Shown here: one piece after another, positions 27,715 to 36,312 of the stretch | Layout: every line of letters begins with the position of its first letter | Numbering within the stretch: position 1 is the stretch's first letter | Assembly (NCBI RefSeq): GCF_018069805.1 | Contig: NZ_JAGPYN010000010.1 | Location: 117,425 to 181,424, forward strand | Direction of reading: 5' to 3' | DNA length: 64,000 nucleotides | DNA from: Pseudoalteromonas ostreae | GTDB taxonomy: Bacteria > Pseudomonadota > Gammaproteobacteria > Enterobacterales > Alteromonadaceae | The notes under the pieces: generated by a model | The model's database searches: none | Told to the model about the DNA's origin: nothing | Seen by the model: the letters and a program-made list of their open reading frames with translations, nothing else | Program-made: the position numbers and the translations under genes

Positions 27715-29388
27715 TTATTTCTTTTGTGCATAGGCGTCGTTATGAATACCTGCGGCACGACCTGATGGATCGGCATTATTTTGAAATGATGCATCCCATA
27801 ATAACGCTTCAGGTGTTGAACAAGCGACTGACTTACCATGTGGTACGCATTTGGCGGCTGCATCACCTGGGAAGTGAGATTCAAAAATAGTACGGTAGTA
27901 ATACGCTTCTTTTGAATCAGGTGTATTAATAGGGTATTTAAATTTTGCGTTTTCAAGCTCTTGATCAGTTACTTGCTCGTTTACAAACTCTTTTAATGTA
28001 TCAATCCAGCTGTAGCCTACGCCATCCGAAAACTGCTCTTTTTGACGCCATAACACTTCATCAGGTAAGTAGCCGTCAAAGCCTTCACGTAAAATATGCT
28101 TTTCAATTTTACCATTTTTACACATTTTAGCTTCAGGGTTGATACGCATAGCAACATCAACAAACTCTTTATCAAGGAAGGGAACGCGGGCTTCTACACC
28201 CCATGCCGCCATTGATTTATTTGCGCGTAAGCAATCAAACATGTGTAGTTTAGATACTTTACGATTTAATTCTTCATGAAACTCTTGTGCATTTGGTGCT
28301 TTATGAAAGTACAAGTAACCACCAAATAGCTCATCAGCGCCTTCACCAGAGAGCACCATTTTAATACCCATCGCTTTGATTTGGCGAGCCATTAAGTACA
28401 TTGGCGTCGAGGCACGAATGGTGGTTACATCGTAGGTTTCAATGTGATAAATAACTTCACGTAGGGCATCAATCCCTTCTTGGATCGTAAATATAATTGG
28501 GTGATGAACAGTCCCTATCATATCAGCTACTTTTTGTGCAGCCGCTAGATCTGGGGAGCCCTCAAGGCCAACCGAGAAAGAGTGCAGTTTAGGCCACCAT
28601 GCATCGCTTTCATCATTATCTTCAATACGTTTTGCTGCAAAACGTTGGGTAATAGCTGAAATAACCGATGAATCTAAACCACCTGACAACAACACGCCAT
28701 AAGGTACGTCACACATTAGCTGACGTTTAACTGCGGCTTCAAGTGCATCTTTGACGTCTTCGGCTTTTGCGCTGTTATCTTTAACTGCATCGAAGCTTTG
28801 CCAATCACGGGCATAATATGGGCGTAATTGACCATCTTTACTCCATAAAAAATGTCCAGGAGGAAATTCTTCAATATGCTTACAGATGGGTGAAAGTGCT
28901 TTTAGCTCTGAGGCAACATAAAAGTTACCGTGCTCATCGTGGCCAGTATAAAGTGGAATGATACCAATATGATCACGGCCAATTAAATAAGCGTCTTGTT
29001 CTTCGTCATATAAACAAAAAGCAAAAATACCGTTCAGATCATCTAAAAATTCAGGCCCTTTCTGTTTGTATAACGCTAAGATAACTTCACAATCTGATTG
29101 AGTTTGAAAAGTGAAATTGGTTTTAAGGTTAGCGGCAAGTTCTTTGTGATTATAAATTTCGCCATTAACCGCTAGAATATGAGTTTTCTCAGGATTATAT
29201 AAAGGCTGTGCACCGCTAGATACACCAACAATGGCTAAACGTTCATGCACTAAAATCGCTTTCTCAGATGAATATACACCAGACCAATCAGGCCCGCGGT
29301 GACGTAATAATTTTGACATTTCAATTGCTTGCGTACGCAATGGAGCGGGATCAGACTTTATATCTAATACACCAAAAATTGAACACAT
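27715..29388 (-). CDS. asnB: Asparagine synthase B, glutamine-hydrolysing
   Basis: Makes asparagine from aspartate, glutamine and ATP. 557 aa (E. coli 554). The N-terminal Cys2 of MCSIFGVLDIKS is the Ntn glutaminase nucleophile, so the ATG at 29388 is required. RHRGPDWSGVY and AVNGEIYNHKEL are the class II amidotransferase motifs. The synthetase domain has the PP-loop LLSGGLDSSVISAI near residue 235 and LSGEGADELFGGY. The C-terminus (PHGKSVACSTPEALLWD...DPSGRAAGIHNDAY) matches the E. coli type. It follows pcp on the same strand at 154 bp and ends in a strong hairpin. Confidence 0.97.
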   Translation of the reverse strand: MCSIFGVLDIKSDPAPLRTQAIEMSKLLRHRGPDWSGVYSSEKAILVHERLAIVGVSSGAQPLYNPEKTHILAVNGEIYNHKELAANLKTNFTFQTQSDCEVILALYKQKGPEFLDDLNGIFAFCLYDEEQDAYLIGRDHIGIIPLYTGHDEHGNFYVASELKALSPICKHIEEFPPGHFLWSKDGQLRPYYARDWQSFDAVKDNSAKAEDVKDALEAAVKRQLMCDVPYGVLLSGGLDSSVISAITQRFAAKRIEDNDESDAWWPKLHSFSVGLEGSPDLAAAQKVADMIGTVHHPIIFTIQEGIDALREVIYHIETYDVTTIRASTPMYLMARQIKAMGIKMVLSGEGADELFGGYLYFHKAPNAQEFHEELNRKVSKLHMFDCLRANKSMAAWGVEARVPFLDKEFVDVAMRINPEAKMCKNGKIEKHILREGFDGYLPDEVLWRQKEQFSDGVGYSWIDTLKEFVNEQVTDQELENAKFKYPINTPDSKEAYYYRTIFESHFPGDAAAKCVPHGKSVACSTPEALLWDASFQNNADPSGRAAGIHNDAYAQKK

Positions 29389-29542
29389 AGTAACTCCTCA
29401 TTCCTATCATGTGCGTTAGTTAGGCCATAATACCTAACCATTCAGGTTTGTTTTAACAGAAATATTTAATTAAGTCACATAGCTTTTACACTATTTCCAG
29501 AATAATTTATGCACCAGCATGGCTACAAATGCACCAAATTGG

Positions 29543-30211
29543 TCAGTGGGTGGTGCCAGCTGCGACTTTTACATCTTGTTTTGCAACAATAGCTTCGTTG
29601 ATCATTACTTTTAACGCGCTTAGCACGGTTTCTTCGCTCATACTCGCTGCGCCATTATGGTGCACAGCTTGGCTTGGTAAATAAGGGATATGCACAAAGC
29701 CCCCTTTGATGTGTGGTTCATGCTCATTGATATGATGTAATAGACCATACATAACGTGATTACACACATATGTACCCGCTGTATTAGAAATGGCGGCTGG
29801 GATCTCACTTTGTTGCAGTGCTAATAACATGCGTTTGATAGGTAATTGTGCAAAATAAGCGGCAGGAGCATTTTTGACGACGGGGTGATCAATGGGTTGC
29901 TTACCTGCGTTGTCTTTAATTCGGGCATCATCAATATTAATTGCGATACGCTCTATGCTTATTTCACTGCGGCCACCGGCTTGGCCGATACATAATACTA
30001 GAACCGGATGATGCTGCTCTATGGCTTTATAAAGCACCTCTAATGAGGTATTAAACTCACACGGTAGCTCAAGGGCTATTACTCGGTGCTTAGCGATTAA
30101 ATGTTCGTCGAGTTTACTTACCGCTTGCCACGACGGATTGAGCGATTCGCCGCCAAATGGTGCAAACCCAGTTATCAATACGCAGGGCATGCTTGATGTC
30201 AGTTTAGTCAT
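29543..30211 (-). CDS. pcp: Pyroglutamyl-peptidase I
   Basis: Cysteine peptidase (C15) removing N-terminal pyroglutamate from peptides and so releasing 5-oxoproline. 222 aa. Motifs: ITGFAPFGGESLNPSW near the N-terminus, GQAGGRSEISIERIAIN with the catalytic Glu, NTAGTYVCNHVMYGLLHH with the catalytic Cys, and GFVHIPYLPSQAV with the catalytic His. GGTGA precedes the ATG. Directly upstream on the same strand are two 5-oxoprolinase subunits, pxpB and pxpC, so the cluster links release of 5-oxoproline to its hydrolysis to glutamate. Family and catalytic triad are complete. Confidence 0.95.
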   Translation of the reverse strand: MTKLTSSMPCVLITGFAPFGGESLNPSWQAVSKLDEHLIAKHRVIALELPCEFNTSLEVLYKAIEQHHPVLVLCIGQAGGRSEISIERIAINIDDARIKDNAGKQPIDHPVVKNAPAAYFAQLPIKRMLLALQQSEIPAAISNTAGTYVCNHVMYGLLHHINEHEPHIKGGFVHIPYLPSQAVHHNGAASMSEETVLSALKVMINEAIVAKQDVKVAAGTTH

Positions 30212-30339
30212 TAAAAATCACCATGTAGATTAAAATACAATCAACCGCCAACAGGATGAAGGTGGTTGCACTTGACCCTTTATAACATTGTAAATGCAGT
30301 TTAAAATAAATTATGGTTATTTAAGTTACAATATATCCA

Positions 30340-31269
30340 TCAATGCTTATTTCTAAGTGCAATAGTAAGTTGTTGCAAATGAGCATCTAGCTTAGCTTGT
30401 GCTGCATTCGCCGCTGCTAAATCAACATAGCTAAAGTTAATACTGTCACCTGGCTTTAGCTGCGCAAAATGATAAAGGTCGGCACTAATTATGCCACCAA
30501 GTAATGGGTAGCCACCGGTCGTTTGGCCATCATTAAGCAAAACAATTGGTTCACCGCTAGGTGGTAATTGAATCGAGCCTGGGATCACAGCTAACGAGGG
30601 CAATGAATGAGAATGTGCTAATTGATTACTCGATGTTTGTAGTCTGACCCCCATGCGGTTACTTTGAGGGGTAACTTGCCAGGTTTTGGCACAAAAATCA
30701 TCAAGCGTAGATTGGCCTAGCAGCTGCGTATGAATACTAGGATGTATACGAATTAGGCGTCGTTTAGGTGGCGATAGTGCCCCCAGTTTTGGCCAGTTTT
30801 GTGAGCTGGGTGTAATTGGGATGGTATCGTTTTCTTTTAGCGCTGCGCCAGTTGTACCACCAAATCCGGCGGTTAAATCGGTCGCCCGTGAATTCATAAC
30901 GCGCTCACAATTAATGCCACCTTTAACAGCTAAATAGGCTCTAAAGCCATTTCTAGCTGCAGCAAATGTAAGAGTTTGGCCTTGTTTAACTGTGTATGTC
31001 CAACCGGGATAAACTGGCGTGTCATCCAATTTAGCTTTCATGTCTGTGCCAATAAGGGCAATGAGTGTGTCGCAATTAAATTGCAGTTGTGCCAGCCCTA
31101 ATGTTATTTCAATAACGGCGTCGTTATCATCGTTATCGAGCAAGCGGTTTGCTATGGTCATGGCGTAGCTATCAATTGCCCCTGATTGAGCAACCCCTAA
31201 ATGACGAAAGCCAGTCCGGCCTTTATCTTGTATAGTCATTAATAAGCCGGGTTTTAGGACGGTGATCAT
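30340..31269 (-). CDS. pxpC: 5-oxoprolinase subunit PxpC (biotin-dependent carboxyltransferase-like)
   Basis: Part of the PxpABC complex that hydrolyses 5-oxoproline to glutamate with ATP. 309 aa from ATG 31269, which overlaps the pxpB stop (ATGA). Family signature: MITVLKPGLLMTIQDKGRTGFRHLGVAQSGAIDSYAM, then IEITLGLAQLQF, GFGGTTGAALKENDTI and LLNDGQTTGGYPLLGGI (the TGGYP motif). An upstream in-frame start at 31287 would intrude further into pxpB and is less likely. PxpA, the LamB/YcsF-type subunit, is not in the window. Confidence 0.95.
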   Translation of the reverse strand: MITVLKPGLLMTIQDKGRTGFRHLGVAQSGAIDSYAMTIANRLLDNDDNDAVIEITLGLAQLQFNCDTLIALIGTDMKAKLDDTPVYPGWTYTVKQGQTLTFAAARNGFRAYLAVKGGINCERVMNSRATDLTAGFGGTTGAALKENDTIPITPSSQNWPKLGALSPPKRRLIRIHPSIHTQLLGQSTLDDFCAKTWQVTPQSNRMGVRLQTSSNQLAHSHSLPSLAVIPGSIQLPPSGEPIVLLNDGQTTGGYPLLGGIISADLYHFAQLKPGDSINFSYVDLAAANAAQAKLDAHLQQLTIALRNKH

Positions 31270-31931
31270 GATGCAGACTCCAGACAAACAAATTGCAGTG
31301 TATCACCAGGTTGAATAACACTGGGTGGATTTGCGTGACAGTTAAATAAAGTGAAATCAGTGTGGCCAATAATATGCCAACCGCCAGGAGAATCAGCAGG
31401 GTAGATACCGGTTTGATCTGCACCGATAGCAACAGAGCCTTTGGCAACGTGCGTACGTGGGGTTGCTCTGCGGGGCGTATGTAATTGTGCAGTTAAACCA
31501 TGCAGGTAGACAAAGCCAGGTTGAAATCCTAGAAACAGTACTTGGTAATGTGCACCACTATGTAATTCAATCACTTGTTTTGGTGAGAGAGCATGTGCAT
31601 CAGCGACAAAATCTAGATCAGGACCGTATTCACCGCCATAGTGAGTGAGTATTTTATGGTGCGCACCTTGATGTTGTTGTGCGTCTACTTCGTCCCACCA
31701 GCTTACTAAGGTGGTTTGCCATTTGCTGAGCTCTTCAGTGTTGAGCAAATAAACGGTGAGTGAGTTCATTGCCGGTACGATATCAATAAAGGCGTTACTC
31801 TCTTTGCATTGCTTCACCAATGCCCAGATCTTTTTTTGGGTAGTTAAGCTGTCTTCGCCCAAGTGTGTCGCATCTAAAAATACGCTGTTGCTACTGAGTA
31901 TTACAACAGATACGGTTGCTTGTGAGTTCAT
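31266..31931 (-). CDS. pxpB: 5-oxoprolinase subunit PxpB (KipI-like)
   Basis: 221 aa from ATG 31931. The KipI/allophanate-hydrolase-like domain is recognised by SLTTQKKIWALVKQC near the N-terminus, HYGGEYGPDLDFVADAHALSPKQVIELHSGAHYQVLFLGFQPGFVYL in the middle, and SVAIGADQTGIYPADSPGGWHIIGHTDF at the end. The GFxPGFxYL and PxxSPGGW elements are the family hallmarks. No clear ribosome binding site precedes the ATG; a TTG at 31964 would add eleven residues. It shares a four-base stop/start overlap with pxpC, so the subunits are made in step, as expected for a complex. Confidence 0.94.
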   Translation of the reverse strand: MNSQATVSVVILSSNSVFLDATHLGEDSLTTQKKIWALVKQCKESNAFIDIVPAMNSLTVYLLNTEELSKWQTTLVSWWDEVDAQQHQGAHHKILTHYGGEYGPDLDFVADAHALSPKQVIELHSGAHYQVLFLGFQPGFVYLHGLTAQLHTPRRATPRTHVAKGSVAIGADQTGIYPADSPGGWHIIGHTDFTLFNCHANPPSVIQPGDTLQFVCLESAS

Positions 31932-32313
31932 GGATGATTTTTTATTAATTCTTAATCTTTCCAAATTAGCACACTCAGTATTAAATGTTTACAGCAATAC
32001 GATTAGATTTATGGAATTTAATAAGGAAGTATTGTTTGTACATTGTTGGTGGCTACGCATAAGCACAAAGAGGTACTTGCTTATGCGTAATGATGCAGCT
32101 TAGTTGCTTAACAGCAACTCACCACTTAATAGACGAACGCCATAACCAGTGCTGCTGGCTGATATTTCATCTTTCCTTTACCGACGAGCGAAATAGGTGT
32201 GTCATTTTAAAGCTGCGATATAGCGCGATAAAATAAAGAAACAAATGAAATAATAGTGTCAGCGATAAGGTCTACTAAAATGTAGCAATTAATAGAGTGT
32301 GGAGGAAGAATGA
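31932..32313. other. Intergenic region between divergent pxpB and msr genes
   Basis: 382 bp with no gene I can support. It includes GTGGAGGAAGA just before the msr start and must hold divergent promoters, but I cannot place them with confidence. No RNA gene or palindrome of note. Confidence 0.45.
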
Positions 32314-33606
32314 ATGATGACATCAAAGAGTTGGCTTAAATTAGCCTCTTGTAGCGTTTTGTTTAGTGCGGCAAGTCATGCGCTGTCGATTGAAAATGAA
32401 AAAGGCGATGATGTGCAAGCCACAATGCATTTAGAAACTATTGTGCTCGGCTCTGGCTGCTTTTGGGGCGCTGAAAAACGCTATGAAGCATTAGATGGTG
32501 TGCTCGATGCTGAATCAGGTTATGCTGATGGCAAAGGGTTCAAAGCTACTTATCGCAGTATTACTAAGCAATCACGCCGCTTCGATGAGAACAATTATGC
32601 TGAAGTCGTACAAGTTACTTACAATAGTAATATCATAAGCGCCAAAACATTACTGAAAAATTACTTTGAAAGTCATGATCCAACCCAAAAGAATCGCCAA
32701 GGTAATGATATTGGTACTCAGTATCGTTCAATTATTTTAACTACAACGGCCGAGCAAGGTCAGGTGGCTGCACAGTTACGAACGCAATATCAAAGTAAAC
32801 TTACCGCTGCTGGGTTTGGGGCTATCAAAACGACCGTAAAACCGCTCACTGAGTTTTTTCCGGCGGAGGAATACCATCAAGACTATTTAGTTAAAAATCC
32901 AAATGGCTATTGCCCCGATCACTCAACCGGCGTGGTATTTGAAAAAGTCAGTGAAGGTTCAGTAGACAACACGGCATTATTAGCAGGGAAGCAAATAGTC
33001 GTAATTGATTCGCGTGGTTATTGCCCGTACTGTGAAAAGTTTAAAAAAGATGTCAGTAATGACTACAAAGGCAGTATTGCATTAACGTATCGAAAGGCTG
33101 ATCAACTTGATGGCTTAACAATTAAAACGCCAACATGGGCAACACCCACCATCTTGTTTTTAGAAGATGGCAAAGAGGTGTATGGTCGCCAAGGTTATGT
33201 CCCAGCAACTGAATTTTATAAAGCACTGGGTGCTTTTAAATTAGGAGATAGTGAGGCGTATTCGGTAGCATTTAATGCCCGTACTGATAGTCCATTCTGT
33301 AAGCAATACGATATATTCAAAAATACTCCCGATGGCATTTTTATAGATAAACTCAGTGGAGTGGCGTTATTTGATACTCGTGACAGGTTTAAATCGGGCA
33401 CTGGCTGGTTGTCATTCACACATCCTGTCAAAGACACAGTAACACTACATGACGATGACAGTTATGGCATGCAGCGTATTGAAATAAAATCAAAATCTTC
33501 TGGTATTCATTTAGGACATTTGTTTCCCGGTGAAGGCCCTAAAGGACAAGATCGGTATTGTATAAATGCAACTGTGTTAGAGTTTGTCGCTCGCAAACAA
33601 AGCTAA
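32314..33606 (+). CDS. Exported MsrA-thioredoxin-MsrB methionine sulfoxide reductase fusion
   Basis: 430 aa repairing both methionine sulfoxide diastereomers. A short signal peptide (MMTSKSWLKLASCSVLFSAASHALS) points to the periplasm. MsrA spans about residues 42-205 with nucleophile Cys49 in GSGCFWGAEK and the YHQDYL element. A thioredoxin/glutaredoxin-like middle domain (about 220-310) has C237-PY-C240 in GYCPYCEKF and a TPT element (PTWATPTILFL). MsrB fills the rest: FKSGTGWLSFTHPV, HLGHLFPGEGP, and catalytic Cys416 in DRYCINA; the zinc-binding CxxC pairs of many MsrB proteins are absent. The order A-Trx-B differs from Neisseria PilB (Trx-A-B). GGAGG at 32301 fixes the start. A hairpin follows. 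Confidence 0.93.
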   Translation: MMTSKSWLKLASCSVLFSAASHALSIENEKGDDVQATMHLETIVLGSGCFWGAEKRYEALDGVLDAESGYADGKGFKATYRSITKQSRRFDENNYAEVVQVTYNSNIISAKTLLKNYFESHDPTQKNRQGNDIGTQYRSIILTTTAEQGQVAAQLRTQYQSKLTAAGFGAIKTTVKPLTEFFPAEEYHQDYLVKNPNGYCPDHSTGVVFEKVSEGSVDNTALLAGKQIVVIDSRGYCPYCEKFKKDVSNDYKGSIALTYRKADQLDGLTIKTPTWATPTILFLEDGKEVYGRQGYVPATEFYKALGAFKLGDSEAYSVAFNARTDSPFCKQYDIFKNTPDGIFIDKLSGVALFDTRDRFKSGTGWLSFTHPVKDTVTLHDDDSYGMQRIEIKSKSSGIHLGHLFPGEGPKGQDRYCINATVLEFVARKQS

Positions 33607-33624
33607 CGTATGGCTAGTTTATCT

Positions 33625-33659
33625 AAAGTAAAACCCAGCTAGGCACTGGGTTTTACTTT
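33625..33659. terminator. Bidirectional terminator between the msr fusion and LysR genes
   Basis: 14-bp arms AAAGTAAAACCCAG (33625-33638) and CTGGGTTTTACTTT (33646-33659) with a 7-base loop; T-rich on the plus side within the arm. Confidence 0.7.
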
Positions 33660-33666
33660 GTAAGTA

Positions 33667-34545
33667 TTACTTAAGATGTTTAAAGGTATCGAGTAACCAC
33701 TTTATAAATAGTTCAAGTGAGGCGTTGGTTTCGCTTGGCTCGTGTTGGACTAAATAATATTTGTCTTTAGTCACTAACGGCTCCTCAGTAAAGTTAAATA
33801 GCCAACCTTCATCAAACCAAGTTTGACTAATAGGGAGGGGAATTAGTGCTATCCCCATGCCCTGTTGGGCTGCGCGGGCGACACCAAACATACTGTCTAT
33901 CTGAATGATTTGTTTTGGTGAAAAGTCATCAAGGCCTGCATGTTCTGCCCATTGATGCCAAGCCCAAGGACGTGCTTTATGTAAAATCAGTGGAACTTGT
34001 TGTAAGGCTTCAAGTGGCTTATTGTGCCATTGTTGCCAGTTTTCTTTATTACACGCCGGTGAATATTGTAAGGAGAACAGCTCATGTACGACCCCTTCGA
34101 TAAGTTTTGACGACGACAACACAATTGATAAGTCGCTGTTTATAGCTGATTCTTTACGGGTTTTCATGGTATTAAGTTGTAAATTGGTTTTCGGGTGCTC
34201 TGTGGTCCACTCACTGAGTTTTGGCATCAATAATTCACTGGCAAAAAACTCAGGTAAAGTAATACTGATAGTGACATTTTCTTGTAACTGGCTAAATTCA
34301 GTGATGGTCTTTTCAAGCGCCTTGATCAGCGGTGACACCGAGTCATAAAAGTTTTTGCCAGCAGCCGTTAAATTGATCGAGCGTGTTTGACGTTCGAATA
34401 GCTCAATACCTAACTGCTCTTCTAGTTGCTTGATTTGATGACTAACAGCAGAAGGCGTGAGATAAAGTAGATTAGCGGCTTTTTTAAAGCTTAACGTTCT
34501 TGCCGCAAAACAAAATGAACGTAATCCTCTAATAGGTGTTTGCAT
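33667..34545 (-). CDS. LysR-family transcriptional regulator
   Basis: 292 aa. N-terminal winged helix-turn-helix is textbook: LRSFCFAARTLSFKKAANLLYLTPSAVSHQIKQLEEQLGIELFERQTRSINLTAAG. The remainder is a periplasmic-binding-like effector domain. The GcvA-like style (R-x-L-x-S/F-x-A-A, LTPSAVSHQIKxLE) is seen in regulators of amino-acid metabolism, but the target here is unknown. It converges on the msr fusion and has no divergent partner within 300 bp; the CoA-transferase gene upstream is on the same strand and ends at 34891. Confidence 0.93.
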   Translation of the reverse strand: MQTPIRGLRSFCFAARTLSFKKAANLLYLTPSAVSHQIKQLEEQLGIELFERQTRSINLTAAGKNFYDSVSPLIKALEKTITEFSQLQENVTISITLPEFFASELLMPKLSEWTTEHPKTNLQLNTMKTRKESAINSDLSIVLSSSKLIEGVVHELFSLQYSPACNKENWQQWHNKPLEALQQVPLILHKARPWAWHQWAEHAGLDDFSPKQIIQIDSMFGVARAAQQGMGIALIPLPISQTWFDEGWLFNFTEEPLVTKDKYYLVQHEPSETNASLELFIKWLLDTFKHLK

Positions 34546-34802
34546 AATCGAAGTTAGTAATTACCAATAACGTTAGTAGAGCAATAATTATCCCAGTTTG
34601 CAAAAAAACTCTGTTAAAATATGAGGAGAGGTAATATTTGCTAAAATACAGAATAAATAGACTTTTTTATTGTTTAATCTACTAAAAATGGCTGGTTTAT
34701 TTAATTATCCCTGCCATTTAATAAACTATATGTTTAAGCGATCTTAAAAGTTTCACAATCTTGAGGCATTATACGCTATTTATGTGATAAATTGGTGCAC
34801 AT

Positions 34803-34827
34803 AAAAAAATCCCTCTTGCGAGGGATT
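34803..34827 (-). terminator. Terminator of the liu operon (after scoB)
   Basis: Minus strand AATCCCTC-GCAA-GAGGGATT followed by TTTTTA, 64 bases beyond the scoB stop. The rest of the 345-bp stretch 34546-34890 is AT-rich and holds the LysR promoter region; no gene seen. Confidence 0.85.
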
Positions 34828-34890
34828 TTGGGTAACTCAGCGCCATTGGCACTGGGAATGAGGTCGGTACAGGTGGATCTGAGCGTTAAA

Positions 34891-35547
34891 TTAAAACACC
34901 ATCTCAGGAATTTCACCATCAACAAGTAATTTACCTGCTGTCTTACTAATAATTTCATCAACAGACACGCCCGGTGCGCGCTCTAGCAGATGAAATGCGC
35001 CGTCTTTGACTTCTAACACGGCTAAATCCGTTACTATTTTCTTTACACAATTAACACCAGTTAACGGTAAAGAGCAACTTTCTAGCAGTTTCGAATCACC
35101 ATGTTTACTTGCATGGGTCATAGTAACGATAATATTTTTTGCGCCAGCGACAAGGTCCATCGCGCCGCCCATGCCTTTTATAAGCTTTTTAGGGATCATC
35201 CACGATGCGATACTACCGTTTTGGTCAACTTCAAATGCACCTAGAACAGTTAAGTCTACATGACCTCCACGGATCATTGCAAAACTATCTGCGCTATTAA
35301 ATATGGCTGCACCTGTGGCTGCTGTCACGGTTTCTTTACCCGCGTTGATCATATCAGCATCAAGTTCTGCTTTGGTAGGGTATTGCCCCATGCCTAGTAA
35401 GCCATTTTCAGACTGTAACATCACCTCAATGTTATCAGGCACGTAGTTTGCCACTAATGTAGGAATACCGATACCGAGGTTAACGTAATAGCCGTCTTGT
35501 AGTTCTTGTGCAACGCGCATTGCGACTTGTTCACGTGATAATGCCAT
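34891..35547 (-). CDS. scoB: 3-oxoacid CoA-transferase subunit B
   Basis: Beta subunit of a succinyl-CoA:acetoacetate-type CoA-transferase, 218 aa. The catalytic Glu lies in QSENGLLGMG (about residues 50-59), the G-rich YYVNLGIGIPTLVANY opens the fold, and MGGAMDLVAGAKNIIVTMTHASKHG is conserved in the beta subunits. AAGGAG is well placed before the ATG. It is 12 bases downstream of the alpha subunit and last in the liu operon. With HMG-CoA lyase just upstream producing acetoacetate, its job here is to form acetoacetyl-CoA for the thiolase of the divergent operon. Many other Liu loci instead use an acetoacetyl-CoA synthetase. Confidence 0.95.
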   Translation of the reverse strand: MALSREQVAMRVAQELQDGYYVNLGIGIPTLVANYVPDNIEVMLQSENGLLGMGQYPTKAELDADMINAGKETVTAATGAAIFNSADSFAMIRGGHVDLTVLGAFEVDQNGSIASWMIPKKLIKGMGGAMDLVAGAKNIIVTMTHASKHGDSKLLESCSLPLTGVNCVKKIVTDLAVLEVKDGAFHLLERAPGVSVDEIISKTAGKLLVDGEIPEMVF

Positions 35548-35559
35548 AATTATTGCTCC

Positions 35560-36258
35560 TTAATCGCGAGTGGTTACACGTTCAATGCGTTTTTCAAAGT
35601 TACCTTTGATCACGCGATTAACAAAAATACCAGGGGTGTGAATTTGGCTTGGTTCTAATTCACCCGGTTCAACAATTTCTTCTACTTCAGCAACGGTAAT
35701 TTTACCAGCTGTTGCGGCCATTGGATTAAAGTTCATGGCGGTATGGCGAAATACTAAATTACCATAACGGTCCGCTTTCCATGCTTTTACAATGGCAAAC
35801 TCACCAGTGATTGATTCTTCTAAGATATAAGGACGACCGTTAAATTCTTTTACATCTTTACCTTCTGCCACAGGCGTACCGTAACCTGTCGCTGTATAAA
35901 AAGCAGGGATGCCAGCACCACCGGCACGCATTTTTTCAGCCAGCGTACCTTGCGGAGTAAGCTCTACGTCAATTTCGCCGCTCAACAATTGCTGTTCGAA
36001 TAGGGCATTTTCACCCACGTAGGAGGCAATGATTTTTTTAATTTGCTTGTCGTGCAATAAAATACCTAAGCCAAAATCATCCACACCGCAGTTATTCGAG
36101 ACCACAGTAAGTTCTTTGGTTTGTTTACGTTTGATTTCGCTGATCAATCCTTCAGGGATACCACATAAACCAAAACCACCAGCGATAATAGTATCGCCGT
36201 CTTTTAAGCCTTCCATTGCAGCTTCATAACTTGAAACCACTTTATCGAAACCGGCCAT
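35560..36258 (-). CDS. scoA: 3-oxoacid CoA-transferase subunit A
   Basis: Alpha subunit, 232 aa. Signature [39 protein letters not shown] at the N-terminus, then [17 protein letters not shown] and [47 protein letters not shown], typical of the SCOT alpha family. AAGGAG precedes the ATG by eight bases. Partner scoB follows at 12 bp. Its place in the liu operon argues for acetoacetate as acceptor and succinyl-CoA as the likely donor; the donor cannot be confirmed from sequence. Confidence 0.95.
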   Translation of the reverse strand: MAGFDKVVSSYEAAMEGLKDGDTIIAGGFGLCGIPEGLISEIKRKQTKELTVVSNNCGVDDFGLGILLHDKQIKKIIASYVGENALFEQQLLSGEIDVELTPQGTLAEKMRAGGAGIPAFYTATGYGTPVAEGKDVKEFNGRPYILEESITGEFAIVKAWKADRYGNLVFRHTAMNFNPMAATAGKITVAEVEEIVEPGELEPSQIHTPGIFVNRVIKGNFEKRIERVTTRD

Positions 36259-36312
36259 GGGCCCACTCCTTATTTATAATTATATGACTACTAACTCAAG
36301 GCTAAATATAGA

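Noticed and set aside
27654..27956. Upstream 101-residue extension of the PhzF-like frame
   Set aside because: It lies antisense-free but out of frame within asnB coding sequence and shows no family similarity; homology begins near 27653.
31756..32103. Plus-strand 115-codon frame over the pxpB start region
   Set aside because: Mostly antisense to pxpB; composition like a shadow frame, no ribosome binding site.
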